Below, one piece after another: positions 49,361 to 59,867 of a stretch of 64,000 nucleotides of DNA (position 1 is its first letter; the number at the start of each line of letters is the position of its first letter). Source of the DNA: Iris pallida (lineage: Eukaryota; Streptophyta; Magnoliopsida; Asparagales; Iridaceae); the NCBI GenBank assembly GCA_029216955.1, contig JANAVB010016199.1, positions 14,004,410-14,068,409 on the forward strand, in the 5' to 3' direction. Below the pieces are notes generated by a model, which was not told the DNA's origin, did not search any database, and saw only the letters and a program-made list of their open reading frames with translations. Position numbers and translations under genes: made by a program.

Positions 49361-50148
49361 TGTTGGTGCTTTCTTTACATGGAGAGAGCTTGCTCTCAAC
49401 ATGCCTTGTAAATTTTAGTCCCACATCGGAAATGCACCATGAGTTATCTCAACATATATACTTGGGTGTGTTGTTGAGAGATGCACATGGGGTGGTGACC
49501 CTAAGGAGGAAACCATGTGGGTGATTTTACTAGGAGGTAAGAATAAGGCTCCAAGGGTTAAGCATTAATGCTTTTATCATTCTCTTGGATTAATTCTATT
49601 TGGAGCTAAGCCCCAAAGGGGCTTAGCGACTCGGACTCGGACTCGGGCTCATGGACTCATGAGGCGTAATGTGGCGTTTTGTTGGCGCACTTTGCACTTA
49701 GCACGTCAGCAGTCATGCGGTCTTTATGCGGCTCATATGCGGCCATGCGGTCCTTTGTGGTTACTACGAAAATATAAGTCAGAAAAGGAAAAAGAGAGAG
49801 AGAGAGCTGCTGCCGCCATTGCAAGTCCATCCGAGGAGTCAGAACAGAGGTGACTTCGAGCATTCCACAAGTTCTTCAAACTTGCTGGTTCCTGGAAGCA
49901 GATCGTGTGGGGCAAATCTTGCTTTGAGCAACGGTGTTTTGACACCCCAGCATTGTTCTTTTTCTCATCTCTCTCTAGATTATTGTAACTCGTTTGTCCC
50001 AATTGCAACACGTTTTCAAGGAAGAACGAGAGATCTTCTCTTCTTTATTTTCCTCCTCCATATTGTAATCGGGTTATTTGGTATTTGTATCATCGTAGAT
50101 CTTTGTTGCATCTGTTTTACCATCTTTGATCAAGCCCCGGGACTAACA
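49361..50148 (+). repeat. copia-2 5' LTR with internal deletion
   Basis: It begins TGTTGGTGCTTTC and ends GACTAACA. Compared with the 3' LTR it lacks about 445 bases between GGCCATGCGGTC and CTTTGTGGTTAC (junction about 49751), including the CATGCGG array and the TATA box. Confidence 0.9.
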
Positions 50149-50171
50149 ATCTCAAAGCAAGATCCGTGTAG

Positions 50172-51054
50172 ATGGAAAACATTAATGCTTCGCTCCTCCA
50201 ATCGGACTTCTGCAAGTTGGAAAAGTTCGATGGAGAGCATTATCAAGTCTGGAAGAGAAAGGTTTACCTAACTCTTCAACTAAAAGACGTTGATCATGTT
50301 CTGTTGGAGGAAGAACCCTCTGTTACAGACACTGGATCTACTGCCGCAATCAACGCGGCTACCAAACTCCAGGCCAAGTGGAGAAGGGAAAATAGCATCT
50401 GTAGGCTTCTTATCCTGAATGCTATGGAGGACTCCCTGGCAGAATCCTACTCAAAGAAGGAACTTGCCAGAGACATATGGGAGTCTGTGGAAACACTGTA
50501 TGAAGAAGACAAGAACAGGAGCAAAATGTTTGTGGTTGAAAAATATCACAAATTGCTCTTTGAGGACGAAAAGTCCATGCTGCCACAGGTAAAGGAATTT
50601 CTGAAGCTGCGTCAGAAACTGGAAGACGAAGAGATGTCCCTTCCCGACAAGTTTGTCGTCGGAGGGATCGTCTCAAAACTTCCTGCTGGATGGAGTACCT
50701 TCTATGCAAGGATGCACAGAAAGAAGCTAGACATTAGCTTGGGAGATCTACTTCAAGAGATCCATGTTGAGGACGAGATGTGTTCCCAACAGAAGGTGGA
50801 CACTCTGTCAAAATAGTTGGCTAAAGCCAATCTTGTGCAGACGAGAGATCCCAAGGGGAAGCAGGCGGCTTCTCATCCCAAGAAGAAGGACTTCAGTAAT
50901 CTAAAAGTGAAGGGTCCTTCTTTCAAGCAACAGAAGACAGTCCCACGTGACTTGTTACAATTGTGGCAAGAAAGGCCACTACAAGAGTGAATGCAGATCT
51001 AAGCCTAAACAATCAGAGAAAGGTGAGCCTAATAAGGTTTCATTGGTTTCTAAC
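50172..51054 (+). pseudogene. copia-2 gag
   Basis: It starts at ATG 50172, 24 bases after the LTR. FCKLEKFDGEHYQVWKRKVY and later LEDEEMSLPDKFVVGGIVSK are typical of copia Gag. A TAG at 50814-50816 stops the first frame at 214 codons; coding continues and shifts frame near 50945. The nucleocapsid knuckle CYNCGKKGHYKSEC (about 50953-50994) is intact. No clear initiator tRNA primer site follows the LTR: ATCTCAAAGC at 50149-50158 is only a weak match to the usual sequence. Confidence 0.9.
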
Positions 51055-54000
51055 ATTATTGCTATGATCGGACAGGTCACAACTGTAGGGGTTGACTCTG
51101 ACTGGTGGATAGACACTGGAGCGACTTGCCATGTCTGTTCTGGCAAGGAATGGTTCGTCATGTACCAGCCGATATCTTAGAAGGTTGTCATGGCGAACCA
51201 GGCCCAAGCTGAAGTTCTGGGGATCGGGACCGTGGAACTGAAACTCACTTCTGGGAACACTCTGACGCTTCAAGGTGTGAAGCATGTTCCGGCGATTGCC
51301 AAGAACCTGATCTCTGGGAGCCTGCTCTGCAACGCAGGCTTGAGGATGGACATCAATGCTGGTCAGATGGTGATGTCCAAGAAGGGAACATACTTTGGGA
51401 AGGCTTATCTAACCGAAGGAATGTTTAAAACTTAGCTTGTCAACCAGTTTAATGATATTAATGCAGTTGCATTTTCTGATTATTCTCTTGAGTTATGGCA
51501 TAATAGACTAGGACATGTTCATTGTAAAAGAATTAACAAAATGTCTAGTCTAGGACTTATCTCCAAATGTGGGGGTAAGGTGGAGAAGTGTGAAGTGTGT
51601 GCTCAGACGAAGATCACAAAAAAACCCTTTCATCGGGTCAATCGAAGCACAGATCTTCTGGAGTTGGTGCACTCCGATATCTGTGACTTCAAACATTTCT
51701 CTACGAAGGCCGGGATGAAGTATTTCATAACCTTCATCGATGACTTCTCAAAATATGCGTTCGTCTACTTGCTCAAATCTAAAGATAAGCTTTCGAGAAG
51801 TTCAGAGAGTTCAGGGCCGAAGCTGAACGGCAGACTGGACAACAACTCAAGAGGTTGAGAAGTGATCGAGGTGGGGAGTACAGGTCTCATGAATTTGCAT
51901 CATTCTGCAAAGAATATGGAATCATATGCGAGACTACTGCTCCATATTCTCCTCAATCCAATGGAGTAGCGGAGAGGAAGAACAGAACGTTGACAGAAAT
52001 GATGAACTCAATGCTGCTAACCGCGGGTCTTCCTAAATGCTACTGGGGAGAAGCTGCATTGACGGCCACTTTTATTCTAAATAGAGTGCCGTATAAAACT
52101 TCAGACGTAACTCCTCATGAACTCTGGTTCAAAGTCAGACCAAACTTGAATGTCATTCGAGTGTGGGGGTGTCTGGCGTTTGTGAAGCTCCCAGATCTGA
52201 AGATTCAGAAGCTAGGGACAAGGACTATGAAGGCGATCTTCTTGGGGTATGCCGAGAAGAGTGATGCTCAGAGATTTCTTGATATTGAGTCAAATCATAT
52301 CATCGAATCTTGCGATGCTGAATACTTTGAAGACAAGTTTGCAAAAGACAAAAACATTGTTCTTTCGGACATTCCGGAAAATGATGTAGGTGCAAATGAG
52401 ACTGAAATCTCATATGAGCCAGTAGTCCAAGAAGAAGCTGTTGTTGATGAAACAACTCTTGTACCAGAACTCGCAGAGCCGTCAGCTAAGCGAACGAGGA
52501 GACCGAAAGACTTCGGAGATGACTTTGTCACCTATCATGTGGAAGCAGATCCGCTTACCTATGATGAGGGGATGAAGACCAGAGATGCTATCTTCTGGAA
52601 GGAGGCAGTGAATGACGAGTTTGACTCTATCACCTCCAATAACACATGGGTGTTGGTAGATCTACCTGAAGGAGAAAAGTCCATCGGATGTAAATGGATC
52701 TTCAAGAAGAAGATGAAGGCAGATGGAACTATTGACAAGTTCAAGGCCAGGCTGGTAGCCAAGGGATTTTCTCAGAAACAGGGGATAGACTACTTTGATA
52801 CGTACGCTCCAGTAGCTCAGATGACCACCATCAGGATGTTAATCGCTCTAGCAGCTATACATAAGTTGGTGATACATCAGATGGATGTAAAGATAATATT
52901 CCTGAATGGGAAGCTGACCGAAGAGATTTACATGCAACAGCCAGATGGATTTGTCGTTAAAGGCCTTGAAAACAAAGTCTGCAAGTTGGTGAAATCATTG
53001 TATGGTTTGAAGCAAGCTCCCAAGATGTGGCATGAGAAGTTTGACAAAGTTATTAGGTCAAACAGCTACAGAGTCAGCGAGACGGACAAATGTCTTTACA
53101 CAAAGTTCGCTGATGGAAGAGGAGTCATTGTTTGTCTATACGTGGACGACATGCTAATCCTAGGTACGGATATAGGCTGTGTCACAGAGACAAAGAAGTT
53201 CCTCTCAACCAAGTTCAGTATGAAGGACTTGGGGGATGCAGATGTCATCTTGGGCATAAAGATCATCCGGACAGACACTGGAGTAGCGCTGTCACAATCT
53301 CACTACATTGAGAAGATGCTCACACGCTATGGGTATAGGGATCTTCCAGGGATCGATACGCCATACAGGTGTGATCAGAAGCTGAAGCCAAATTCAAGGG
53401 AAAGCGTCAGGCAGCTGGAGTATTCTAGCCTTATCGAAAGTTTGATGTACGCAACCACTGCCACAAGGCCTGACATAGCTTTCGTCGTGGGAATGCTGAG
53501 TCGGTTCACAAGCAACCCAGGGATTGAGCACTGGAAAGCTGTGAAGCGGGTGATGAGATATCTCAAGAAGACTCAGACATATGCACTGCACTACAACGGG
53601 TATCCGACAGTAGTGGAAGGCTTCAGTGATGCTAGCTGGTATTCAGAGGTGGAAAGCGAGAGATCCACAGGTGGATATGTCTTTTCCTTGGACGGAGCTG
53701 CTATATCGTGGAAGTCGAAGAAACAGACTATACTCTCTCGTTCCTCCATGGAATCTGAATTCTATGCACTTGAAACTGCAGCAGATGAAGCAGAATGACT
53801 TCGGGAGCTCATGTATAATTTTCCAGTGGTTGGGGATAAGATACCGGCAATACCGATATACTGTGACAATCAGGCGACTGCGGCGGTGGCATCAAATGAC
53901 CTCTTCAACGGAAAGAAGCGGACTGTGCGATTGAAGCACAGGGCAGTACACGATCTTATCAAAAGAGGTGTAATTGCAGTGGTTGATGTTCGGAGTCAGG

Positions 54001-54086
54001 AGAACCTGGCAGATCCGTTCACAAAGGGCCTCAAGCGCCAGTTGGTCGATGACACAGCTTGTAAAATAGGCTTGAAGACATTCTGA
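51055..54086 (+). pseudogene. copia-2 protease, integrase, reverse transcriptase and RNase H
   Basis: The protease is WWIDTGATCHVCS (about 51103). The GAG-pre-integrase part has LELWHNRLGHVHCKRINKM (about 51490) and CEVCAQTK. Integrase DDE blocks are LVHSDICDF, RSDRGGEY (about 51858) and SNGVAERKNRT (about 51957). Reverse transcriptase shows QMDVKIIFLNGKLTEEIYM, SLYGLKQAPKMWHEKFD and YVDDMLILG with the catalytic pair at 53145-53150. RNase H has GFSDASWYSE, SRSSMESEFYAL and YCDNQATAAVA. Defects: TAG at 51178 and 51433, a one-base loss near 51790 that shifts frame, and TGA at 53796 where tryptophan is usual. The polyprotein ends at 54084-54086. Confidence 0.94.
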
Positions 54087-55158
54087 TAGTGTGTCTTTGT
54101 AATCCTACCATAAAGTTTTATGCTATTAGTTCAAAGAGAAATCTACTAGGCATCCAACTTTTGGTTCAAAGGAGGATCACTGACTGGAAAACTATCAGGT
54201 AACAGTGGGTACTTGTTCTCTGGAACATGGAAGGGATACGGACCCATAACCACTGTTGTCTACTATGTATTTTCTGCGGAAAAAATAGATCCTGTGGAAA
54301 GGTGGCTTAAACGCCTTAATAAGTTCTCAGGCAGAGTGAATGCCTGGTGTGCTTTACAGGAAGCACGGTAGAGCAGCACTACAAGGAGTGAAACTCCATG
54401 CTACAGTGGGATGACTCCACCATGAGGTTCCCAGGTAGGGGTAATGCCTCGGCCTTGCAAGCCAAGTCATAGCGACATAGCACCGCAAATAGACAGGTAG
54501 CCTAGTGCTGTATGACGTAATTAAAGAGTTATAGACATCACTACAAAGGGGAGGATGGCCCCATGTTACAGTGGCACGACACCACGATGAGGTACCCAGG
54601 TAGGGATAAAGCCTCGGCATTTTAAGCCATGTCATTGCGGCGTAACACCGCAAGGAAGCCTTAGGCTTCATGCTGAGTAGATTGGCACTACAAAGAGGCT
54701 GAGACCTCATGCTACAGTAGTATGACACTAGGATGAGGTTCCCAGGTAGGGGTAATGCCTCGGCTTCAGGCCATGTCATAGCGGCGTAGCACCGCAAGGA
54801 AGCGTAAGGCTTCATGCCATATCTCTTTAATAAAGAACTCACCTATAGTGTTTGGAAAGAGATATTAGGCCGTCTCTTGAGGGTAAACTTGTAGACGTCC
54901 AAAATTATACACTAAAACTAGGCTGGCACAAGGCCTTTAATGTGCAGCCAGAAGCACACGTAACTACACTTTGTGAGTGGAAAGAATTACAATTGTGGTG
55001 CAGAATTCAAGGCGTAGTCCATTCTTGTATCACATTGTGATTTAACCCATGCGGGAAGATTCAAGTCGTCAGCGACATCTATCCTAATGCAAAATGGACA
55101 GTTACTGTGGGGAACGCTCAACCCTGGACACATATATATGTTGTGATATGTGGGGGAT
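54087..55158 (+). other. copia-2 3' untranslated region and polypurine tract
   Basis: About 1.07 kb lies between the pol stop and the 3' LTR, long for a copia element. It contains three tandem repeats (54377-54820) and otherwise no recognisable coding. TATGTGGGGGA immediately before the LTR is the polypurine tract. Confidence 0.85.
54377..54820 (+). repeat. Three tandem structured repeats in copia-2 3' UTR
   Basis: Units begin at about 54377, 54541 and 54686 with CACTACAA and end with CACCGCAA. Each holds a short inverted repeat followed by ATG(C/T)TACAGT: arms GGAGT/ACTCC, GGGG/CCCC and GAGG/CCTC. The blocks CCCAGGTAGGG and GCCTCGGC are conserved, and in units 2 and 3 GCGGCGTA(G/A)CACCGC can fold with arms GCGG and CCGC. 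Confidence 0.85.
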
Positions 55159-55511
55159 TGTTGGTGCTTTCTTTACATGGAGAGAGCTTGCTCTCAACAT
55201 GTCTTGTAAATTTTAGTCCCACATCGGAAATGCACCATGAGTTATCTCAACATATATACTTGGGTGTGTTGTTGAGAGATGCACATGGGATGGTGACCCT
55301 AAGGAGGAAACCATGTAGGTGATTTTACTAGGAGGTAAGAATAAGGCTCCAAGGGTTAAGCATTAATGCTTTTGTCATTCTCTTGGATTAATTCCATTTG
55401 GAGCTAAGCCCCAAAGGGGCTTACCGACTCGGACTCGAACTCGGGCTCATGGGCTCATGAGGCGTAATGTGGCGTTTTGTTGGCGCACTTTGCACTTAGC
55501 ACGTCAGCAGT

Positions 55512-55748
55512 CATGCGGTCTTTATGCGGCTCATATGCGGCCATGCGGTCTTATGCGACATGCGGCTCATATGCGGCCTCATGCGGCTCATGCGGCCATG
55601 CGGTCCATACGGCTCATGCGGCTCATACGGTCCATGCGGTCCATGCGGCACATGCGGCTCATGCGGCACATGCGGCACATGCGGCTCATGCGGTCCATGC
55701 GGCTCATGCGACTCATGTGGTCCATGCGGCCATGAGGCTCATGCGGCC
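55512..55748 (+). repeat. CATGCGGCT minisatellite
   Basis: A 9-base unit, CATGCGGCT with CA, TC and TT end variants, repeats for about 235 bases. All three frames stay open because the unit is a multiple of three; the resulting histidine/alanine or methionine/arginine ORFs are not genes. Confidence 0.9.
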
Positions 55749-55973
55749 AGGCTGCTGCTGCTGCCGCATGGAGGGCTCTGCTGACTGTGCAGATTACGAG
55801 TCAGTTATGATAAGGCTGAATCAATGCGATTAATTCAGATCCTATCTTTGTGGGATTTGAATTAATTTCGTTCCTATCTTTGTGGGATTTGAATTAATCT
55901 CGTTGCTATCTTTTTGGGATTTGATTCAATCTTTCCATAACTGAAGAGGCGGCTAGGGTTTCCACCCTCTCTC

Positions 55974-55981
55974 TATAAATA
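55974..55981 (+). promoter_or_regulatory. TATA box in copia-2 3' LTR
   Basis: TATAAATA preceded by CTCTCTC. It is the best core promoter candidate of the family and is absent from the 5' LTR because of the deletion there. Confidence 0.65.
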
Positions 55982-56269
55982 CTCTCTTCTGGCCTCCTTT
56001 GTGGTTACTACGAAAATATAAGTCAGAAAAGGAAAAAGAGAGAGAGAGCTGCTGCCGCCATTGCAAGTCCATCCGAGGAGTCAGAACAGAGGTGACTTCG
56101 AGCGTTCTACAAGTTCTTCAAACTTGCTGGTTCCTAGAAGCAGATCGTGTGGGACGAATCTTGCTTTGAGCAACGGTGTTTTGACACCCCAGTATTGTTT
56201 TTCTTCTCATCTCTCTCTAGATTATTGTAACTCGTTCTGTCCCAATTGCAACACGTTTGCAAGGAAGAA

Positions 56270-57359
56270 AGGTTAGTAATGATTTCACGTGTCCATGGGT
56301 ATGTGGAGTTGATTTCAACAGTACTGCTACAATTAATGGATGAGCGACTTGGTGGTAGGCAACCAGATATGAACGCGATACAAAAGTTTCAGAATTTCCG
56401 TTTATCGGCTAATCTATCTGCCGTTTGAGGGTAGCAAATATACATGGTGCAACAATCGGTTTGGACGGTCGAGGCAGTGCTGTACACTTGACCGGATTTG
56501 TGTCAATTCTACATGGTCTGCCATGTTCCCGCGTGCATCCTCTGTGCATTTAAATTCGGCAGAGTCGGACCTTTCAGGTTAAACAAGAGGTTATCACTTA
56601 TTTGGGTATTCCTATCTCACCATCAAGAAGGAATTATCCTATGTTTGAAAATGTTTTACAGCTGACGAGCTTTCTTGATGGCATAATCGTTTATTATGAA
56701 TGGGTGGTATGTTGATTCTTTTGAAGCATGTCCTATACTCTATTCCAATGCATATTGTGGCAGCCAGCAACCCACCCGCCAAAGTCATCACAATGCTTCA
56801 CAAAATGTACTTCTGCATTCTTTTGGGGGAGTTCACAGGCGGCATTGGTCTTCTTGGATCAATATTGCAAAACCAATGGCGGAGGGGGGTTTAGGTACTA
56901 GAAGCATAAATGACTTTATAGATTCTTTTTCTATCAAGTTGTGGTGGCGTTTTCGCACGCAATCAACTTTGTGGATAGAGTTTCTGCGAGCCAAATATAT
57001 CAAGAAGAAGCATCCAGTGCAAGTAATGGTGCTGCAAATCTTCTAAGGTTTGGCGTCGTTTGCTAAATGGAAGAAGTATATGGGAGAATGCCATATTCAT
57101 TTGCAAGTGGGTAGAGGTGATCCTAATTTGTTTCATGAAAGATGGTTGCCTGGTGGATTTATTAAAAGACAGTTCTAAATCAACATGTGGATTCAATTAG
57201 CCAGTTGTGGCGTGCTAATGGGTGGGACTCTGTTTTGATTCGTTCTTTATTCTCTCATGAAGAATGTCAAGCTATATTGACTATTGAGCTCTCCAATTTT
57301 TCTACAGAATAAGACAGTCACATGGGTTTGGGCTCGGAAGTCTAATGGGTGTTTTTCTT
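56270..57359 (+). pseudogene. LINE ORF2 remnant: endonuclease end joined to reverse transcriptase C-terminus
   Basis: The first part (to about 56575) carries DERLGGRQPDMNAIQKFQNF and, after a frameshift, LPFEGSKYTWCNNRFGRSRQ and LDRICVN, typical of the apurinic endonuclease of plant LINEs. It then jumps at about 56580 to YLGIPISPSRRNYPMFENVL, LHKMY and PMAEGGLGTRSINDF with FLRAKYIKKK, the region after the reverse transcriptase core, ending with WVWARKSNGCFS of the zinc-finger-like C-terminal domain. The catalytic reverse transcriptase centre is missing, as is everything between ORF1 and the endonuclease. Several frameshifts occur. The DNA transposon at 57360 cuts it. Confidence 0.85.
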
Positions 57360-57636
57360 GGTTTTTTCTAAGGGTACCACCATTTTTGCTAGGGGGCAAT
57401 CCTTACTTGGGGGCAGCCCAAGGAAGTAGAAATTTTGCTAGAGGGAACCCACATTTGGTTAGGGGGCAGTCCAACCCCCCAAGCCCTTCATTCCTTCCCA
57501 TAACCCATTCTACACTCTCTCTCCACCTCAAAAAAAAAACTCTCCCTCTCCCAAAACCCTACTTTCTTCTCCTCCAGCACTCCACTCCCAATTCCTCCAC
57601 CAAGATTTCTTCAACAACATTCGTAGATTCGAATAG

Positions 57637-58570
57637 ATGACACGTAAGTCGAAGCAACAAGAATTTAGGTACGTACTTTCCTAATTTCTTTAAGAATTTT
57701 GTACACTCTATTCAAAACCCTAGAATATTTTTAATTCTCTAAAAAGTTTTGATAAATTAGATTTAGAATCTCTTTATGGTTCATGAAATAAATTTTCGAA
57801 CACGACAAACCCACATTTTTTTTTTGAAATCCTAACCCTAGAAGACAAACGAGCATCTCGTTTTGGCCGTTCGGTTGCAACAGTCGGATTTGAATACAGT
57901 AGGACTGTCAGGCCTGTGACAGTCCAATGTAAAGCAGGACTGCCACAGTCCTGGCAGTCCTTTTTCACAATGTAAAGCAGGACTGCCACAGTCCTGCTTT
58001 ACATTAGGACTGCCACAGGCCTGGCAGTCCTAATGTAATGAGATATGGGGGTAGAAATAGGGGGGGGGGGGAGGGGGGAGGGTTGTTACTCTATGTTGCT
58101 CATATGGAGGAGGGTGGGTAACTGCATGTTGCTCATATGCAGGGAAGAAACTGCATGTCCTATTTCTGTTTCTATTATTTAATAACTGTACATTGTCCTG
58201 CAGTCCTCCGGCCGCTAACAAAAGAATATGGCCCACCACGTCAAAGCGGAAGGAACGTGAGGGACGTCCACTCGAGCGTCCGATTACAATTTTCGAACCG
58301 GCGCCCCAAGCTCGGTCTCGGACGCCGCCACCGGCACTTCAAGCTCGGTCGAAGCAACGAGCTCATACTCCTACGCGTTCTTCCGATGACGACGACGACG
58401 TGCCAATTGGCCGACTCCTATCACGTCAAGGCGGTTCTGCTTCATCTGAGGAGGCCGGTCCTTCTGAGGAGGCCGGTCCTTCTGAGCCGCCTGTCCGTCC
58501 GTCCGGTTGCTCAATGTTGGTTTCTTTTAAGAACCACATTGCGTATGAAATATGGAAGAACCCGGTATAA
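57637..58570 (+). CDS. Two-exon reading frame inside the DNA transposon, C-terminus resembling a plant-mobile-domain start
   Basis: Exon 1 (57637-57668) begins ATGACACGTAAG and ends at a GTACGT donor. Exon 2 follows a TTGTCCTGCAG acceptor at 58193-58203 and runs from 58204 to TAA at 58568-58570. The join keeps phase and gives about 133 residues: a basic N-terminus MTRKSKQQEF, a proline/arginine-rich middle, an acidic DDDDD stretch, a repeated EEAGPS, and a final SMLVSFKNHIAYEIWKNPV. That ending resembles the first residues of the plant mobile domain found in MAIN-like proteins and in transposons, but the match is short. The splice model is inferred from consensus sites. It may be a truncated captured gene rather than a working one. 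Confidence 0.5.
57878..58032 (+). repeat. Palindromic AGGACTGNCA / TGNCAGTCCT repeats, left arm
   Basis: Several copies of AGGACTGCCACAGTCCTGGC-like sequence within 150 bases; each is itself partly palindromic. A matching cluster is in the right arm (59085-59345). Confidence 0.85.
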
Positions 58571-58921
58571 TATGTAGTTGGATGTGGAATGATCATTAGT
58601 TGGATTGTAATCTGGATGTTTTTGTAAAGATGTTTTTATTGTTTGAAACTTGAAGGATATGTTTGTTGTTTGAAAACTTAAGTTGTTGGGCAGACTTTTG
58701 AAGGATATGTAGTTGACACTTATGTTTTTTTTTGAAGTTGAATATTTTGTCTGATATGTAGTTGTAATTTATGTTGTTATTTATGTACTTGTTGGATATG
58801 TAGTTGTCTGATATGTAGTTGTTATTTACGTTTGGAAACTTAAATTGTTGGCCAATTTCTGATATTCTTGATTTAGTTGTAATTTATGTTGTTATTTATG
58901 TACTTGTTGGATATGTAGTTG

Positions 58922-59056
58922 TCTAACTAGTTCTTCTATAGCTTTGCCTCCAACTCTTGTGGCATGAAAGATGAGGGTCTCATAACCTTCAGCTTTTAGT
59001 CTTTCTTTCACAGCATTTACGCATGGAGTTGTAACACCAAACATAGTTACAAATAC
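58922..59056 (-). pseudogene. Captured exon of a Tm-1-like (UPF0261) gene
   Basis: On the minus strand, from about 59050 to 58922, one open frame encodes [20 protein letters not shown] then [20 protein letters not shown] followed by LVR. The blocks [12 protein letters not shown] and GYETL(I/V)FHAT are hallmarks of the UPF0261 domain in Tm-1-like plant proteins (relatives of the tomato tobamovirus-resistance protein). A conserved GTGGR-like loop reads RVGGK. An AG lies just upstream (about 59057-59058 on the complement), as expected at an exon start, and a stop precedes it in frame. Only about 43 residues of a several-hundred-residue protein are present, so it is a fragment. It is antisense to the exon pair at 57637-58570. 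Confidence 0.85.
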
Positions 59057-59084
59057 TTAATATATGAAGATAATGTTTATACAG

Positions 59085-59345
59085 GACTGTCAGTGCCCTG
59101 CCAGTCCTTTATTAAGTAAGGACTGCTAGGAGCCTGGCAGTCCTGAGCCAAACTCTCTAAAGAGAGTTTGGATATGAAACTCTCTTCATAGAGAGCTTTA
59201 TACAGGACTGACAACACCCTGGCAGTCCTTTATTAAGTAAAGACTGCCATGACCTGACAGTCCTAACTTAATGTAGGACTGCTGAAAGTCTGGCAGTCCT
59301 ACTTTACATTAGGACTGCCACAACCCTGGCAATCCTAATATTGTA
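59085..59345 (-). repeat. Palindromic AGGACTGNCA / TGNCAGTCCT repeats, right arm
   Basis: Five or so units of the same motif as in the left arm, with a CTCTCTAAAGAGAG palindrome between (about 59152-59166). They belong to the inner part of the terminal inverted repeat. Confidence 0.85.
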
Positions 59346-59867
59346 AGCCACGACTGTAGCAGCCGAACGACCACAACGATTTGTCGTGTTCAGAAATATG
59401 TGAGATCATGTTCGAAAAATTCATTCATGAACCCTAAAGTGATTCTAAACCTAATATTTATGTTTATGTTTTCTAATTTTGAGTATGAGTGAAAACTTTT
59501 TTGGTAGCTGATCTTAGACAAATTTGGGAAAAAAATTGTGCCAAACATGATTGAGATAGGAGAAATTTTTTGGAGATAATTCTTGGAAAGAAAGGAAGAA
59601 ATTTTTTGGAAAAAATTTGGACTAGGGTTTAATTCTATGACCTAGAAATGTTGGGAGAGAAGAAAAAAAATAGAGGGAGAGAAGAAAAGAGTTGAGGGAG
59701 AGAGGAAAATAGTAGAGGGAGGGAGAGAGAGAAATTAGAAAAGTTGTCTTTTATACCTAATGTTGGGCTGTCCCCAAGTAAAAAAAAAAACTGATGGCAA
59801 ACTTGTAATATTTGTAAATATTTTTGGGCTGTCCCCAAGTAAAAGTGGTGATGTCCTTAGAAAAAAC

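Larger units (their letters stand above)
49361..56269 (+). mobile_element. copia-2: Ty1/copia element with rearranged LTRs
   Basis: 5' LTR 49361-50148, gag-pol 50172-54086, a 3' untranslated region with tandem repeats, polypurine tract TATGTGGGGGA (about 55148-55158), 3' LTR 55159-56269. It is the best preserved coding element here after gypsy-1, with one open stretch of 647 codons. The 3' LTR lacks its last roughly 120 bases and the adjoining LINE part is missing too, so a later deletion removed the right end; no target duplication can be seen. Confidence 0.93.
55159..56269 (+). repeat. copia-2 3' LTR, truncated
   Basis: It begins TGTTGGTGCTTTC. It matches the 5' LTR up to AAGGAAGAA (about 56269) and then changes into LINE sequence, so the last roughly 120 bases are missing. 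It retains the middle part lost from the 5' LTR. Confidence 0.9.
57360..59867 (+). mobile_element. Long-inverted-repeat DNA transposon (Pack-MULE-like) carrying gene pieces
   Basis: Ends are inverted copies: GGTTTTTTCTAAGG at 57360-57373 and its complement at 59854-59867, followed on each side by CACCA and TTGGGG(A/G)CAGCCC blocks. The inversion goes on, diverged, for several hundred bases: GGTTCATGAA...TTCGAACA (57777-57802) pairs with 59405-59435, and CGTTCGG...ACAGTCG (about 57869) with about 59350-59375. Long inverted repeats, a promoter-side exon in one arm and captured exons inside fit Mutator-like elements. I found no transposase and no 9-bp target duplication, so class assignment is inference. 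Confidence 0.72.

Noticed and set aside
55457..55833. Three overlapping ORFs rich in His-Ala, Met-Arg or Cys-Gly
   Set aside because: A 9-base minisatellite leaves all frames open; the sequence is part of the copia-2 3' LTR.
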